The position numbers and the translations under genes were made by a program. Positions 34,735-42,994 of a stretch of 63,637 bases of DNA are shown here, one piece after another (position 1 is the stretch's first letter; every line of letters begins with the position of its first letter). Origin of the DNA: CAZPZZ01 sp964591245 (GTDB lineage Bacteria > Acidobacteriota > Vicinamibacteria > Vicinamibacterales > UBA8438); the NCBI GenBank assembly GCA_964591245.1, contig CAZPZZ010000006.1, positions 1 through 63,637 of the forward strand. Reading direction: 5' to 3'. The notes beneath the pieces are model-generated. The model saw only the letters and a program-made list of their open reading frames with translations, had not been told where the DNA came from and did not search any database.

Positions 34735-35840
34735 CTATTCCGAACCGCGGTGCCGCACCTGATCGCCCACGTAGCGCCCTTTCTCAAGACCACCTTCCGG
34801 CATGCCCTGACTGACGAGAGTCCCGTCTTTCTGATACCACGAAAAATAGAAGGGAATCGCCTCCCCAAAGTACGGCTGCATCGTATCCTGCAGATGCAGA
34901 TGCACATGGGGTTCACTGCTGTTCCCAGAATTCCCAACATGACCAAGAAGCTGGCCGGCGACTACCCGTTCTCCCACCGCAACGGCCACTGTACCGCGCC
35001 GCAGATGACCGACAAACAGGAATTCCCCTGAAGCCACCTCCATCACAACGTGATTACCTAAGCCGGCCAACCCCCACCTGGGCGCACCGAGGACCGCCTC
35101 CGGCGTCCCATCCACGACTCGACGGACCACGCCGGCGGCCGGTGCACGCACCGCGAGATTCCACGCAAGGTACTGATCGAGACGCGTGCCGGCACCGGAG
35201 GCACTCTGCCCGTGGTCAGTCACCAACAGGTCATAAGCCCAACGCTGGTCTGGAAGAAACACATGGTAATTGACGTCGGCCTCATCTCCTCCCCACGCTA
35301 CGGTGATCCAACCGTCTAGCGGCAGCCTGAACTCAACACGACTGGGGCGCGCGTCGAAGGAAGAAGGATAAGCGCCGTATGTTCGAAGAGACGCAACGAA
35401 CACCACCAGCCCGAGGTACCCGATGANNNNNNNNNNNNNNNNNNNNNNNNNNNNNNNNNNNNNNNNNNNNNNNNNNNNNNNNNNNNNNNNNNNNNNNNNN
35501 NNNNNNNNNNNNNNNNNNNNNNNNNNGCGCCGTATGTTCGAAGAGACGCAACGAACACCACCAGCCCGAGGTACCCGATGATGTGCCACCCGTTAATACC
35601 GTGTCTCCATCGGCGCGATGACCGCAACGCCCCAAGTAGCAAAATGAATGCCAGCCCGATGAGGACCAAAGGGCCGCTGTACCAAAGCCACAGTCCCAGG
35701 CGGCCTGGCCTGGCCCACAGGAGTCCCGCGATCAGATACTGGACCCCCACGAGCACGGGCACGCCCTTGACCCACCAATCAAGTGGTTGTTGTGGCGGAG
35801 TCGGACGATACGGCGTCCATTCGTAGGACGATTGTGTCAC
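34735..35840 (-). CDS. Membrane-anchored M23-family metallopeptidase, interrupted by a false gap
   Basis: The coordinates include the 100-N gap at 35427-35526. Removing the gap and one copy of the 55-base repeat leaves 951 bases, an exact open frame of 316 residues starting at the GTG at 35840. The protein opens with about three transmembrane segments (VPVLVGVQYLIAGLLW, LWLWYSGPLVLIGLAFILLL, IIGYLGLVVFVASL), then an M23-like domain with RWAYDLLVTDHG, VRAPAAGVVRRVVDG, NHVVMEVASGEFLFVGHL and EPHVHLHLQD. The zinc ligands are present in a slightly variant first motif. Outer-leaflet envelope work, such as cell-wall cleavage, is likely. It sits between the Nramp-like gene, 32 bases upstream, and the secreted M23 gene. 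Confidence 0.85.
35372..35426. repeat. 55-base direct repeat, copy left of the gap
   Basis: Identical to 35527-35581. It begins GCGCCGTATGTTCG and ends CCCGATGA. Both copies code for the same protein segment (IIGYLGLVVFVASLRTYG), so this is one locus written twice at contig ends, not a biological repeat. Confidence 0.95.
35427..35526. other. Assembly gap (100 N), artefactual
   Basis: The gap is bracketed by an identical 55-base sequence. The flanks are overlapping contig ends and the gap is not real missing sequence; see the M23 gene at 34735-35840. Confidence 0.95.
35527..35581. repeat. 55-base direct repeat, copy right of the gap
   Basis: Identical to 35372-35426. The length of 55 equals a common k-mer size of de Bruijn assemblers, which supports an assembly origin. 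Confidence 0.95.
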
Positions 35841-35872
35841 CGGAGCAGCACCACTACCGGCATCAATATCAA

Positions 35873-37366
35873 CTACCCAGCGAGCATCCCCAGCAGCGGC
35901 TGGATCACCCGAGCCACAATGATGACGACCGTGAGCCCCGTAAATACCACCAGACTGAACCAGCTAAACCACGTCGCGAACCTCGAGGGGTAAAACACAC
36001 GATCGTCCTTTGGGATGACGGTCAGGCAGTAGTGAAGGTTCAGGAAGAAAATCACCGGCGCAATGAAAAACGCCAACGCCGAGGACACGAGTACCAGAAA
36101 CACCGGGCGAGGTAACCCGGCGATGATCAAGACGGCGGACACCAGCGAGTAGAACATCGTGAGCCGATAGATGTTGTACTCGGAGGTCCACGTGGACCGG
36201 TGCTCATCCGTCAGTCCGTCCGCTGCGATGCCTGGTAGTGACGCAGTGGACCTGAACAAATTCCGACAGCACGCTCCAACCACTCGAGGCCATCCATCGA
36301 AATAGTTGAAGGCGGTCGAAAACGTCGCGGCGAACGCCCCCCCAATAAAGATGAACATTGCGCTCGGTCCAAGAGTGTCGGTGAAAATGCGGGCGATCTC
36401 CCCTATTACAGCATTACCCGCAACCTCGCTCGGATAGAGGTGGACGGCCGCCAACAACAAGAAGATCGTCGCAAGCACGAACGACACGACGTGCCCTAGA
36501 GAAAAATCAACCAATCCAATACGGAACCACCGACGGCAGTACTCCTGGGCATGGCTCGGCAATCGGTTTATGTCGACCGCAAGATCGTCCCGACTCGACG
36601 AAAAGGCGTCGAATCGCCGAGCCAACCCCTGCTGTTCGAGTTGCTCCCGGATACGCCCCATGCCAACACGCTTGGCCTTGCCCCACTCAGACGCCTGAAG
36701 TGACACATCCATGCCGGTAGGGAGTAATCCCAGAAAGGCCGCGATGATCAGCCAGGATCCACCGGGAATCTCTACCGTAAAAAACCGCCCCATCGCCGCG
36801 AGCGGCGCGGGTTCAAACAGGTACACACCGACAGTCGAGAGAAACAGGATGCCAGCCAAAATCTTCGTGGCCACTTCCACCGCAGCATAACGGCCGTACA
36901 GGATGATCGTCACTGCCAGCAGCGCAAGCCCGAGTGCGTAGATCCAGCTCGGCAGAGGAACGCCCATGAACTCGCTCACAATGAAATAGAGCACGGCGGC
37001 AGAAGCCGCGAGTCGCCCAGCCTGGCCCAGGGCACATTGAATGATCGTCGTAATAAGGACGTACCAGACGGGCCACTTTCCAGGCGCCGTGCTGTAGGCA
37101 TCGAGCATGCTGCGGCCGGTGGCGTTCGTAAACCGGAACGCCATCTCGAAACCGTAATACTTGAAAATGTAGGCGACGGGGATACACCACAACAGCGCAA
37201 ACTCGAAACGACCGCCGGCGGCCGGCGCCGTAACGAGATGACTGGTACCAATTCCCGTCATCATCAAAATAAGCCCTGGCCCAAAATGCTTGAACATGCC
37301 GCGAAGGCTAGTTTCTGGCAATGGGAGCGCATCGAACGACTCAGGTTTATCCGGCATGGTCGACAT
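35873..37366 (-). CDS. Nramp-fold transporter with non-canonical metal site
   Basis: A 497-aa LeuT-fold membrane protein of the Nramp superfamily with about 11 transmembrane segments. The opening FGPGLILMMTGIGTSHLVTAPAAGG aligns with TM1 of Nramp transporters, but the metal-binding DPGN is replaced by GTSH. In TM6 the usual MPH region reads GLLPTGMDVSLQAS. Classic Nramp proteins take up Mn or Fe(II) with protons, using the aspartate, asparagine and methionine that are missing here. Magnesium-type relatives also deviate from the classic motifs, so the substrate may be another cation or something else. The ATG at 37366 lies right after a perfect inverted repeat; an in-frame ATG at 37357 is an alternative. 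Two M23 peptidase genes follow on the same strand. Confidence 0.85.
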   Translation of the reverse strand: MSTMPDKPESFDALPLPETSLRGMFKHFGPGLILMMTGIGTSHLVTAPAAGGRFEFALLWCIPVAYIFKYYGFEMAFRFTNATGRSMLDAYSTAPGKWPVWYVLITTIIQCALGQAGRLAASAAVLYFIVSEFMGVPLPSWIYALGLALLAVTIILYGRYAAVEVATKILAGILFLSTVGVYLFEPAPLAAMGRFFTVEIPGGSWLIIAAFLGLLPTGMDVSLQASEWGKAKRVGMGRIREQLEQQGLARRFDAFSSSRDDLAVDINRLPSHAQEYCRRWFRIGLVDFSLGHVVSFVLATIFLLLAAVHLYPSEVAGNAVIGEIARIFTDTLGPSAMFIFIGGAFAATFSTAFNYFDGWPRVVGACCRNLFRSTASLPGIAADGLTDEHRSTWTSEYNIYRLTMFYSLVSAVLIIAGLPRPVFLVLVSSALAFFIAPVIFFLNLHYCLTVIPKDDRVFYPSRFATWFSWFSLVVFTGLTVVIIVARVIQPLLGMLAG

Positions 37367-37369
37367 CGT

Positions 37370-37405
37370 ATCAGAGACCCCGCCCAAACGAGCAGGGTCT
37401 CTGAT
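37370..37405 (-). promoter_or_regulatory. Perfect 11-bp inverted repeat in the leader of the Nramp-like gene
   Basis: ATCAGAGACCC (37370-37380) and GGGTCTCTGAT (37395-37405) are exact inverse complements with a 14-base loop. The repeat ends three bases before the ATG at 37366, so the RNA hairpin would cover the ribosome site. As DNA it could instead be an operator between the divergent transporter and gamma-glutamyltransferase genes. No T run follows, so it is not a terminator. Confidence 0.55.
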
Positions 37406-37487
37406 CGGCCCTTGGTCGATCCACCACACGACAAGGCGGTAAGATAATGCTCCCTTGCATCCTGCACCCAAGCCGGGGAGGATACCG

Positions 37488-39188
37488 ATGCCCACAGACC
37501 GAAACCCTCGAGTCTCGTCAGCCGTCATCGCCGTCGCCTTGGCTACAGTGGTGACCCTGGCGACTTCTGGCTGCAACTCGTCCGCGTCACGCAATTCCGA
37601 GCCAGGTCGCGATGCCTTAGGTAATGAAGGCGCAGTCACCGCTGGACACCCACTCGCGGCCGAGGCGGGGCTGCGCGTGCTTCAAGGGGGCGGCCTGGCC
37701 ATGGACGCGGCAATCACTGCGGCCGCGATGCTCGCCGTCGCCCGGCCACACATGAATGGCGTCGGCGGGGATATGTTCCTGCTGTATTACGACTCAGCCA
37801 CCAAGCTGACCTACGCCCTAAACGGTTCAGGGCGGTCCGGAAGTGCGAAGACCCTGGTAGAACTGAAAGACCAAGGCCTGGAACGCATGCCGACCAGCGG
37901 CCCCCTCAGCGTGTCGGTACCAGGCGCTGTTGGTGCATGGGCCGAAGGGCTCCGCCGATTCGGGACGATCAGCTTCGCCCAGGCCTTACAACCCGCTGTC
38001 GACTTGGCCACAGCGGGTCTCCCGGTCTCGGAGCGACTGGCCGAAGACTTCGCGGCTGCCGAAACGAAACTGCAGAACAACCAAGAGGCGGCCCGTATCT
38101 TTCTGCCAGGAGGCGCCCCGCCGCAGGCGGGGGACGTGTTGCCTCGACCCGATCTCGCCAACACCCTCCGTGCGTTACAGGAGAATGGCTGGGAGGAGAT
38201 GTATACGGGTTCACTCGGGAACACACTCGCGAATTTCATGCGCGAGCAGGGCGGACTGATCATGTACAACGACCTGGCCGACTACCTGCCAGAATGGTCA
38301 CTCCCGATCAGTGTGCGCTACCAGGGCTTGGAAGTGCAGGCGTTTCCCCCTAATACCCAAGGAGTGACACTGCTCCAAGAGCTCGCGATGCTCCAGGCGC
38401 TCGACGTCGACCTCACGACACTAGGCCACAATAGTGCCGACTACCTGCACACCATCTCCGAGGCAATCCGAATGGCCTTCGTCGACCGGGACGAAGAAAT
38501 TGCCGACCCGAGTGCGATGCGAGTGACCGTTGACGATTTGCTAGCGGAGACCCGCATCAATGCCATGGCCTCGGTAATTGCCCCATCGGGACCAGCGCCG
38601 ATACTAGAAATCGAAACCTCGGAAGATCACCCAAACACGGTGTACGTGATTGCGGTTGACCAGTATGGCAATGTGGTCTCCCTCATTCAGAGCCTCTTTG
38701 CCACCTTTGGTTCTGGGCTCGTCGTACCCGACACCGGCATCGTGTTGCACAACCGTGGATCACTGTTTCGATTCGACGAGGACCACCCAAATGTCTTTGC
38801 CCCCCGCCGCCGCCCGTTCCACACCCTCTGCCCGGTGATTATCCTGAGTAACGACCTTCCCTGGCTCGCCATCGGCACACCCGGGGGGGACGGCCAAACG
38901 CATACCATCACCCAAGTACTGAACAATATCGCTCTCTTCGAGATGACTCCGCAGGAAGCCATTGACGCCCCTCGATTGCGACGTCTCAATGACGGCTCAC
39001 TGGCCATCGAGGACAGGGTTCCGGAAGACGTGCGTAACGCTCTGGAAAGACGTGGTTACACCGTACACGCTCGCAGCGGGTGGACCGCTGAATTCGGTGG
39101 GGCTCAGGTAGTCCTGATTGACCAGATCGCCGGCCGTCGCCGCGCGGGAGCTGACCGCAGACGGGAGGGATGGGCAGTCGCCTACTAG
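37488..39188 (+). CDS. Gamma-glutamyltransferase family lipoprotein
   Basis: A 566-aa N-terminal-nucleophile hydrolase. The N-terminus has a hydrophobic core followed by ATSGC, a likely lipoprotein cleavage site. Seen: GAVTAGHPLAAEAGLRVLQGGG, HMNGVGGDMFLLYYD, SVPGAVGAWAEGLRRFG and GTPGGDGQTHTITQ. The processing/nucleophile site, TTHxSVVD in classic enzymes, reads NTVYVIAVD; the nucleophilic threonine is kept but the next residue is not. The family cleaves or transfers gamma-glutamyl groups from glutathione and similar compounds; this divergent branch may use other substrates. The ATG at 37488 follows GGGGAGG and is preferred to a TTG at 37455. A second, more typical copy lies at 42995. Confidence 0.87.
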   Translation: MPTDRNPRVSSAVIAVALATVVTLATSGCNSSASRNSEPGRDALGNEGAVTAGHPLAAEAGLRVLQGGGLAMDAAITAAAMLAVARPHMNGVGGDMFLLYYDSATKLTYALNGSGRSGSAKTLVELKDQGLERMPTSGPLSVSVPGAVGAWAEGLRRFGTISFAQALQPAVDLATAGLPVSERLAEDFAAAETKLQNNQEAARIFLPGGAPPQAGDVLPRPDLANTLRALQENGWEEMYTGSLGNTLANFMREQGGLIMYNDLADYLPEWSLPISVRYQGLEVQAFPPNTQGVTLLQELAMLQALDVDLTTLGHNSADYLHTISEAIRMAFVDRDEEIADPSAMRVTVDDLLAETRINAMASVIAPSGPAPILEIETSEDHPNTVYVIAVDQYGNVVSLIQSLFATFGSGLVVPDTGIVLHNRGSLFRFDEDHPNVFAPRRRPFHTLCPVIILSNDLPWLAIGTPGGDGQTHTITQVLNNIALFEMTPQEAIDAPRLRRLNDGSLAIEDRVPEDVRNALERRGYTVHARSGWTAEFGGAQVVLIDQIAGRRRAGADRRREGWAVAY

Positions 39189-39341
39189 ACACACGACACG
39201 ACGGTCCTCAGGCGTGCAAGGCATTCGTATGGTGACAACACAGCCGCGGCGCACCAATCATCTACGGTGCGCCCTGGCCGAAAAACACATACGGATTACA
39301 CGTGGCGCCATGGGCCACAAACGTCCACGACCGCAGGGCCC

Positions 39342-40151
39342 CTAATATTCCGGCGCGTCACTCTTGGCAAATTCCGGCACTGGTGCCTGATAGATGGCAC
39401 GGCCAACGAAGAATGGCCCCATGTCCTGCATGTATTCCGACGTCTGGACCGTGGGACGCATATCCTTCACCAATTTCGACAACGGATACAGTTCTGGTCC
39501 AATGAGACCGATCACGAACTCGTTGTCGTCGCGGTCGAGTCCGTGGCATTCGAGACGGACATCGACCGCCAGTCCCAGTTCTCCGTACGCGCGACCGACC
39601 ATTCCATGCTCCATCAGGATCTTGCCCTGCTCACGCCGGGCCAGACGGTTAAACGCCCCGAGCCGGCGTAGCGGATACCAGATACCCCAGGGGTTATCTG
39701 GATTCAGGACATTACGACGAACCTTGTGCAGTACAAAATCCCGTAAGTCCTGTTCACGTCCACTCGCGTAGGTACGCCCCAGCATTGTGAAATCCGGCAG
39801 TGGTGTCAGTGACGAAAATGCGGGACCGGTCAGCAGCCCACGGGCCGCCTCGGCAAACAGCGTCGGCTCCTCTGACAGCAACACCACCCCGACTCCACGC
39901 GGATCATTCAAATTTGCATACACTGCGGCTTCAAGACCGCTGTCGCGCACAGCGTCAATCAACGGTGCGGTATCGAGACATCCCGTAAAAACCTGCAACT
40001 GTACAAATAGGCGCTTTTCCAGTGTCTGCGGCTCCCCACGTACCGGCGCACCGTGCTCGACAAGGTCGGGAACGAACGTTTCCATCGTCGCTGGGGGCCG
40101 TCCCCCGGTGGGGGAGGCACCGGTCGGCGGAGCTTGTGTGTCGTGTGACAT
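39342..40151 (-). CDS. Chlorite dismutase/HemQ superfamily heme protein
   Basis: A 269-aa protein with a proline-rich first about 40 residues and then a dimeric alpha-beta-barrel fold of the Cld/HemQ superfamily. Seen: KRLFVQLQVFTGC, VYANLNDPRGVGVVLLSE, FTMLGRTYASGRE, IWYPLRR with the tyrosine that HemQ uses, EHGMVGRAYGE with the likely proximal heme histidine, and NEFVIGLIGPELYPLSKLV near the end. Family members decarboxylate coproheme (HemQ) or split chlorite (Cld). The distal glutamine or arginine that separates the two types is not evident by my alignment. No other heme gene is nearby. Cytoplasmic, as no signal peptide is present. Assignment within the superfamily is open. Confidence 0.82.
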   Translation of the reverse strand: MSHDTQAPPTGASPTGGRPPATMETFVPDLVEHGAPVRGEPQTLEKRLFVQLQVFTGCLDTAPLIDAVRDSGLEAAVYANLNDPRGVGVVLLSEEPTLFAEAARGLLTGPAFSSLTPLPDFTMLGRTYASGREQDLRDFVLHKVRRNVLNPDNPWGIWYPLRRLGAFNRLARREQGKILMEHGMVGRAYGELGLAVDVRLECHGLDRDDNEFVIGLIGPELYPLSKLVKDMRPTVQTSEYMQDMGPFFVGRAIYQAPVPEFAKSDAPEY

Positions 40152-40432
40152 CCTGGTTTTCCCTCTCGATCTTGAACAATTCTCTAACTAGTCTACACAA
40201 GGCCCCCTACCCCGGCTCGCTGACTTCGGAACACCACGGCCGAAGTAGCCGTGCACAACGCGGTTCGATCAGCCGCATTTAGCTTCACTCGACGCAATCC
40301 CCGGCTGGCACGCATGCCAGTCACAAGATCCGCCGTCGATGACAGACAACATGCTTGCCGAGACTCCTCCCCGGTGCTACTGTCTGAGTCAAGGAACAGT
40401 CGGAGCGAGCCCGCCAACCAGGTTGATTCCGC

Positions 40433-40810
40433 ATGAACACACGCGCCACCGTCGTACCGCTTGTGGCTACCATGTTGAGTCTCTGCTGGGGGTCTCCCGT
40501 GACCACACAAGAACCTCTCGAACCGCAACCACTCCCAGCAGTGGAACTCCCCGTCAACCTCCAGCGTCTGAAACAACGCTTGGCCGCACTACCATCCCGT
40601 GACGAGGACCGCTCGTTGCTCAAACTTAACTTCTATGTCGAGGTTTACGGACGCGCACCGGAGATCAACCCGCTGGAGGGTTTCGACCTCCACTCCGGAC
40701 CGGTTCCATACGGCCCCCCGAGCCATGCCACAATGCTCCGGCAGATGAGCCCAGTTGCATATCAATCGGGATCATCTGGAGCAGTACTGGGATGGTCGCG
40801 CAGCCGCTAA
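40433..40810 (+). CDS. Small secreted protein of unknown function
   Basis: A 125-aa protein with a convincing signal peptide (TVVPLVATMLSLCWGSPVTTQ). The mature part has a charged helix (LQRLKQRLAALPSRDEDRSLLK), then NFYVEVYGRAPEINPLEGFDLHSGPVPYGPPSHATML. The region around GFDLHSGPVPYG looks conserved in style, rich in glycine and proline, but I do not recognise a family. The last about 15 residues (SGSSGAVLGWSRSR) are low complexity and could follow a frameshift. It stands alone between the divergent Cld-like gene and the aldolase gene. Confidence 0.55.
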   Translation: MNTRATVVPLVATMLSLCWGSPVTTQEPLEPQPLPAVELPVNLQRLKQRLAALPSRDEDRSLLKLNFYVEVYGRAPEINPLEGFDLHSGPVPYGPPSHATMLRQMSPVAYQSGSSGAVLGWSRSR

Positions 40811-41066
40811 AGCCACCTACACGCGATCGGTCACCACCACCAAGACCCAGAGCACATCCACGGACTTGTAATTCCTGCCCCCCGAGCGGACAATGGGGGA
40901 TTGATGGCATCCAGTGTTGTACGCAGGGTCATTCATTCGAGCGCGCATGACCTCGACAACATGGGTTGTCACCCTTTGCCCCGACGCACTGCGAAAGGGC
41001 GCGTGGCAACCAACATCAGCTCTGCCCCCCCGGACATAGAGCATTACACCAAGGCGAGGTAAACGA

Positions 41067-42152
41067 GTGAGTACAGGTTTGAGCACACAGGGCCTCTCAG
41101 GATTGGACACCATCATCAGCGTTCTCGGCGAGGACTCTGCCCTCCTCGAACATACCTGTCGCACCATTCCTGCGTCGGACCTGCACCTCCCTGGACCGGA
41201 CTTCGTCGATCGTTGCTACGCACCCTCGGACCGTCCCGCACGCGTGCTGAACAGCCTCCAAGCCCTTTTCGGTCATGGCCGCCTTGCAAATACCGGGTAC
41301 GTCTCCATTCTTCCCGTAGACCAAGGGATCGAGCACTCCGCCGGCGCCTCGTTTGCGCCGAACCCCGCATACTTCGATCCAGAAAATATCGTGAAGCTCG
41401 CAGTCGAGGGCGGGTGCAATGCCGTGGCCTCTACATTGGGCGTCCTCGGCGCGGTGTCACGTCGCTACGCCCACAGGATTCCATTCATTCTCAAATTCAA
41501 CCACAACGAATTCATCTCCTATCCGAACTCGTTCGACCAGATTCGATTCGCAAGTGTCGAACAGGCATTCGACATGGGCGCCATGGGCGTCGGCGCCACG
41601 ATCTACTTCGGCTCCGAGGAATCAACCCACCAGTTGCAGGAAGTCTCCGAACTCTTTCATCAAGCCCACGAGCTCGGCATGTTCACGGTGCTGTGGTGCT
41701 ATCTGCGTAATGCCGCATTCAAGACCCAGACCGGAGATTTTCACACAGCCGCTGACCTGACTGGCCAGGCCAACCACCTCGGGGTCACGATCGGCGCAGA
41801 CATCATCAAGCAGAAGCTCCCAGACACCAACGGTGGCTTCACTGCCTTGAAGTTCGGTAAAACCCACAAGGATGTCTATGACACGCTGACCAGTGAACAC
41901 CCCATCGATCTCACGCGCTACCAGATCGCGAACTGCTATATGGGCCGGGCCGGACTCATCAACTCTGGTGGCGCCTCCTCGGGCGACAGTGATCTGAAAG
42001 AGGCCCTCCGGACCGCGGTCATCAACAAACGCGCAGGTGGGACAGGGCTCATTTCGGGACGGAAAGCGTTCCAACGGCCTATGCCGGATGGCATCGCATT
42101 GCTCAATGCCATTCAAGACGTCTATCTCGCCAAAGACATTACCATCGCCTAG
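41067..42152 (+). CDS. fbaB: Class I fructose-bisphosphate aldolase (FbaB/DhnA type)
   Basis: A 361-aa class I aldolase of the archaeal/DhnA type. It splits fructose-1,6-bisphosphate into dihydroxyacetone phosphate and glyceraldehyde-3-phosphate through a lysine Schiff base. Seen: YVSILPVDQGIEHSAG, ENIVKLAVEGGCNAVAS, PFILKFNHNE, GVGATIYFGSEES, VLWCYLRN, GADIIKQKLP with the Schiff-base lysine (248 or 250), and NSGGASSG (phosphate site). Length is as expected for FbaB. Translation probably begins at the GTG at 41067, with GAGG nine bases upstream. It is transcribed alone as far as visible. Works in glycolysis and gluconeogenesis. Confidence 0.93.
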   Translation: MSTGLSTQGLSGLDTIISVLGEDSALLEHTCRTIPASDLHLPGPDFVDRCYAPSDRPARVLNSLQALFGHGRLANTGYVSILPVDQGIEHSAGASFAPNPAYFDPENIVKLAVEGGCNAVASTLGVLGAVSRRYAHRIPFILKFNHNEFISYPNSFDQIRFASVEQAFDMGAMGVGATIYFGSEESTHQLQEVSELFHQAHELGMFTVLWCYLRNAAFKTQTGDFHTAADLTGQANHLGVTIGADIIKQKLPDTNGGFTALKFGKTHKDVYDTLTSEHPIDLTRYQIANCYMGRAGLINSGGASSGDSDLKEALRTAVINKRAGGTGLISGRKAFQRPMPDGIALLNAIQDVYLAKDITIA

Positions 42153-42222
42153 GGTTGTCCCGGCAGCGACGCGTGCCACCATCCCCCTGGACACGTGATC
42201 CCGCCTGGCCGACCTCGCGAGA

Positions 42223-42477
42223 TCACGAAAGAGGCTGGGCCCACAGCTCGAGTCGGATGGAGAGCAGGTAGTACTTCTTCCGCAGGTCTACGACACGATC
42301 GGCATAGCCTTCCCGTAGAATCTCACGAGCTCGCAGGCTGGCGCGAAGTACGCGGAGCTCATATCTGTACAGATCGTTCACGACCTCCTTCGCACGTTCC
42401 GGCGGTGTCGTCGGCCGCGGGCATACTCCAAACCGTGCTAGCTCCTCTAATACCGTGGGGTGATAGCGATACTCCAC
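42223..42477 (-). CDS. Conserved-looking small cytoplasmic protein
   Basis: An 84-aa protein starting at a GTG. It is rich in arginine, leucine and glutamate, mostly helical by pattern: HPTVLEELARFGVCP, a TPPERAKEVVNDLYRYELR helix and LRKKYYLLSIRLELW at the end. No signal peptide, no membrane segment and one cysteine. I have the impression that similar short proteins occur in Acidobacteriota but cannot name a family. It converges on the aldolase gene with a 70-base gap. Confidence 0.5.
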   Translation of the reverse strand: MEYRYHPTVLEELARFGVCPRPTTPPERAKEVVNDLYRYELRVLRASLRAREILREGYADRVVDLRKKYYLLSIRLELWAQPLS

Positions 42478-42994
42478 TACGTGCTACTCTAATCCAGAAT
42501 TCGGCTCATGATTCGCGCTAAATCCCGTAGGCATGCAATGCATGCGTTCCACACACGACGCTCCTCCGCATGCGCGGGTACCTTGACGGTAATTCTGGCC
42601 GCAACGGGCAGGCTATTCTCCAATCACCTGGGGCTCTCTAGAGAGCCTATCCGATACCCTCTACAGACGTTAGCATCAGGAGAATCAGCGTGCTTTGGCC
42701 TCGCCGAGAGACACTGTTACCGGTAACCTTGGCCTGGTAGTGGGAATCAACGCGTCACCTTCGCCAAGATCTCTTCGTCGACACTATCCAGTACAGTGAG
42801 ACTCGGCGGTTTGCCAAAGAGGTCATCGCGAATGTGGAGGGTTACCGACGGGTCGACGGAAACGCACTCAGTGCGCCGTGACCAGCAAGGGCTCCTCGTC
42901 GGCGTAACTCGCCCCCCCCACCAGAACCACAACGTGTATCCATTGCTTCAATCGTACATCCGGACGTTCCGGTGACGAACTGGACGGCCAGGGC
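42478..42994. other. Unassigned stretch downstream of the second gamma-glutamyltransferase
   Basis: About 515 bases. On the minus strand two short frames (42747-42932 and text near 42870-42960) read partly like protein, for example SVTLHIRDDLFGKPPSLTVLD and VGGASYADEEPLLV, and sit on either side of a run of eight C at 42912-42919. They may be a small frameshifted gene or chance. I see no RNA gene or repeat. Confidence 0.35.

Noticed and set aside
40255..40285. GGTTCGATC, resembling a tRNA T-loop
   Set aside because: The flanking bases do not form a T stem and no acceptor or anticodon arm can be built around it.
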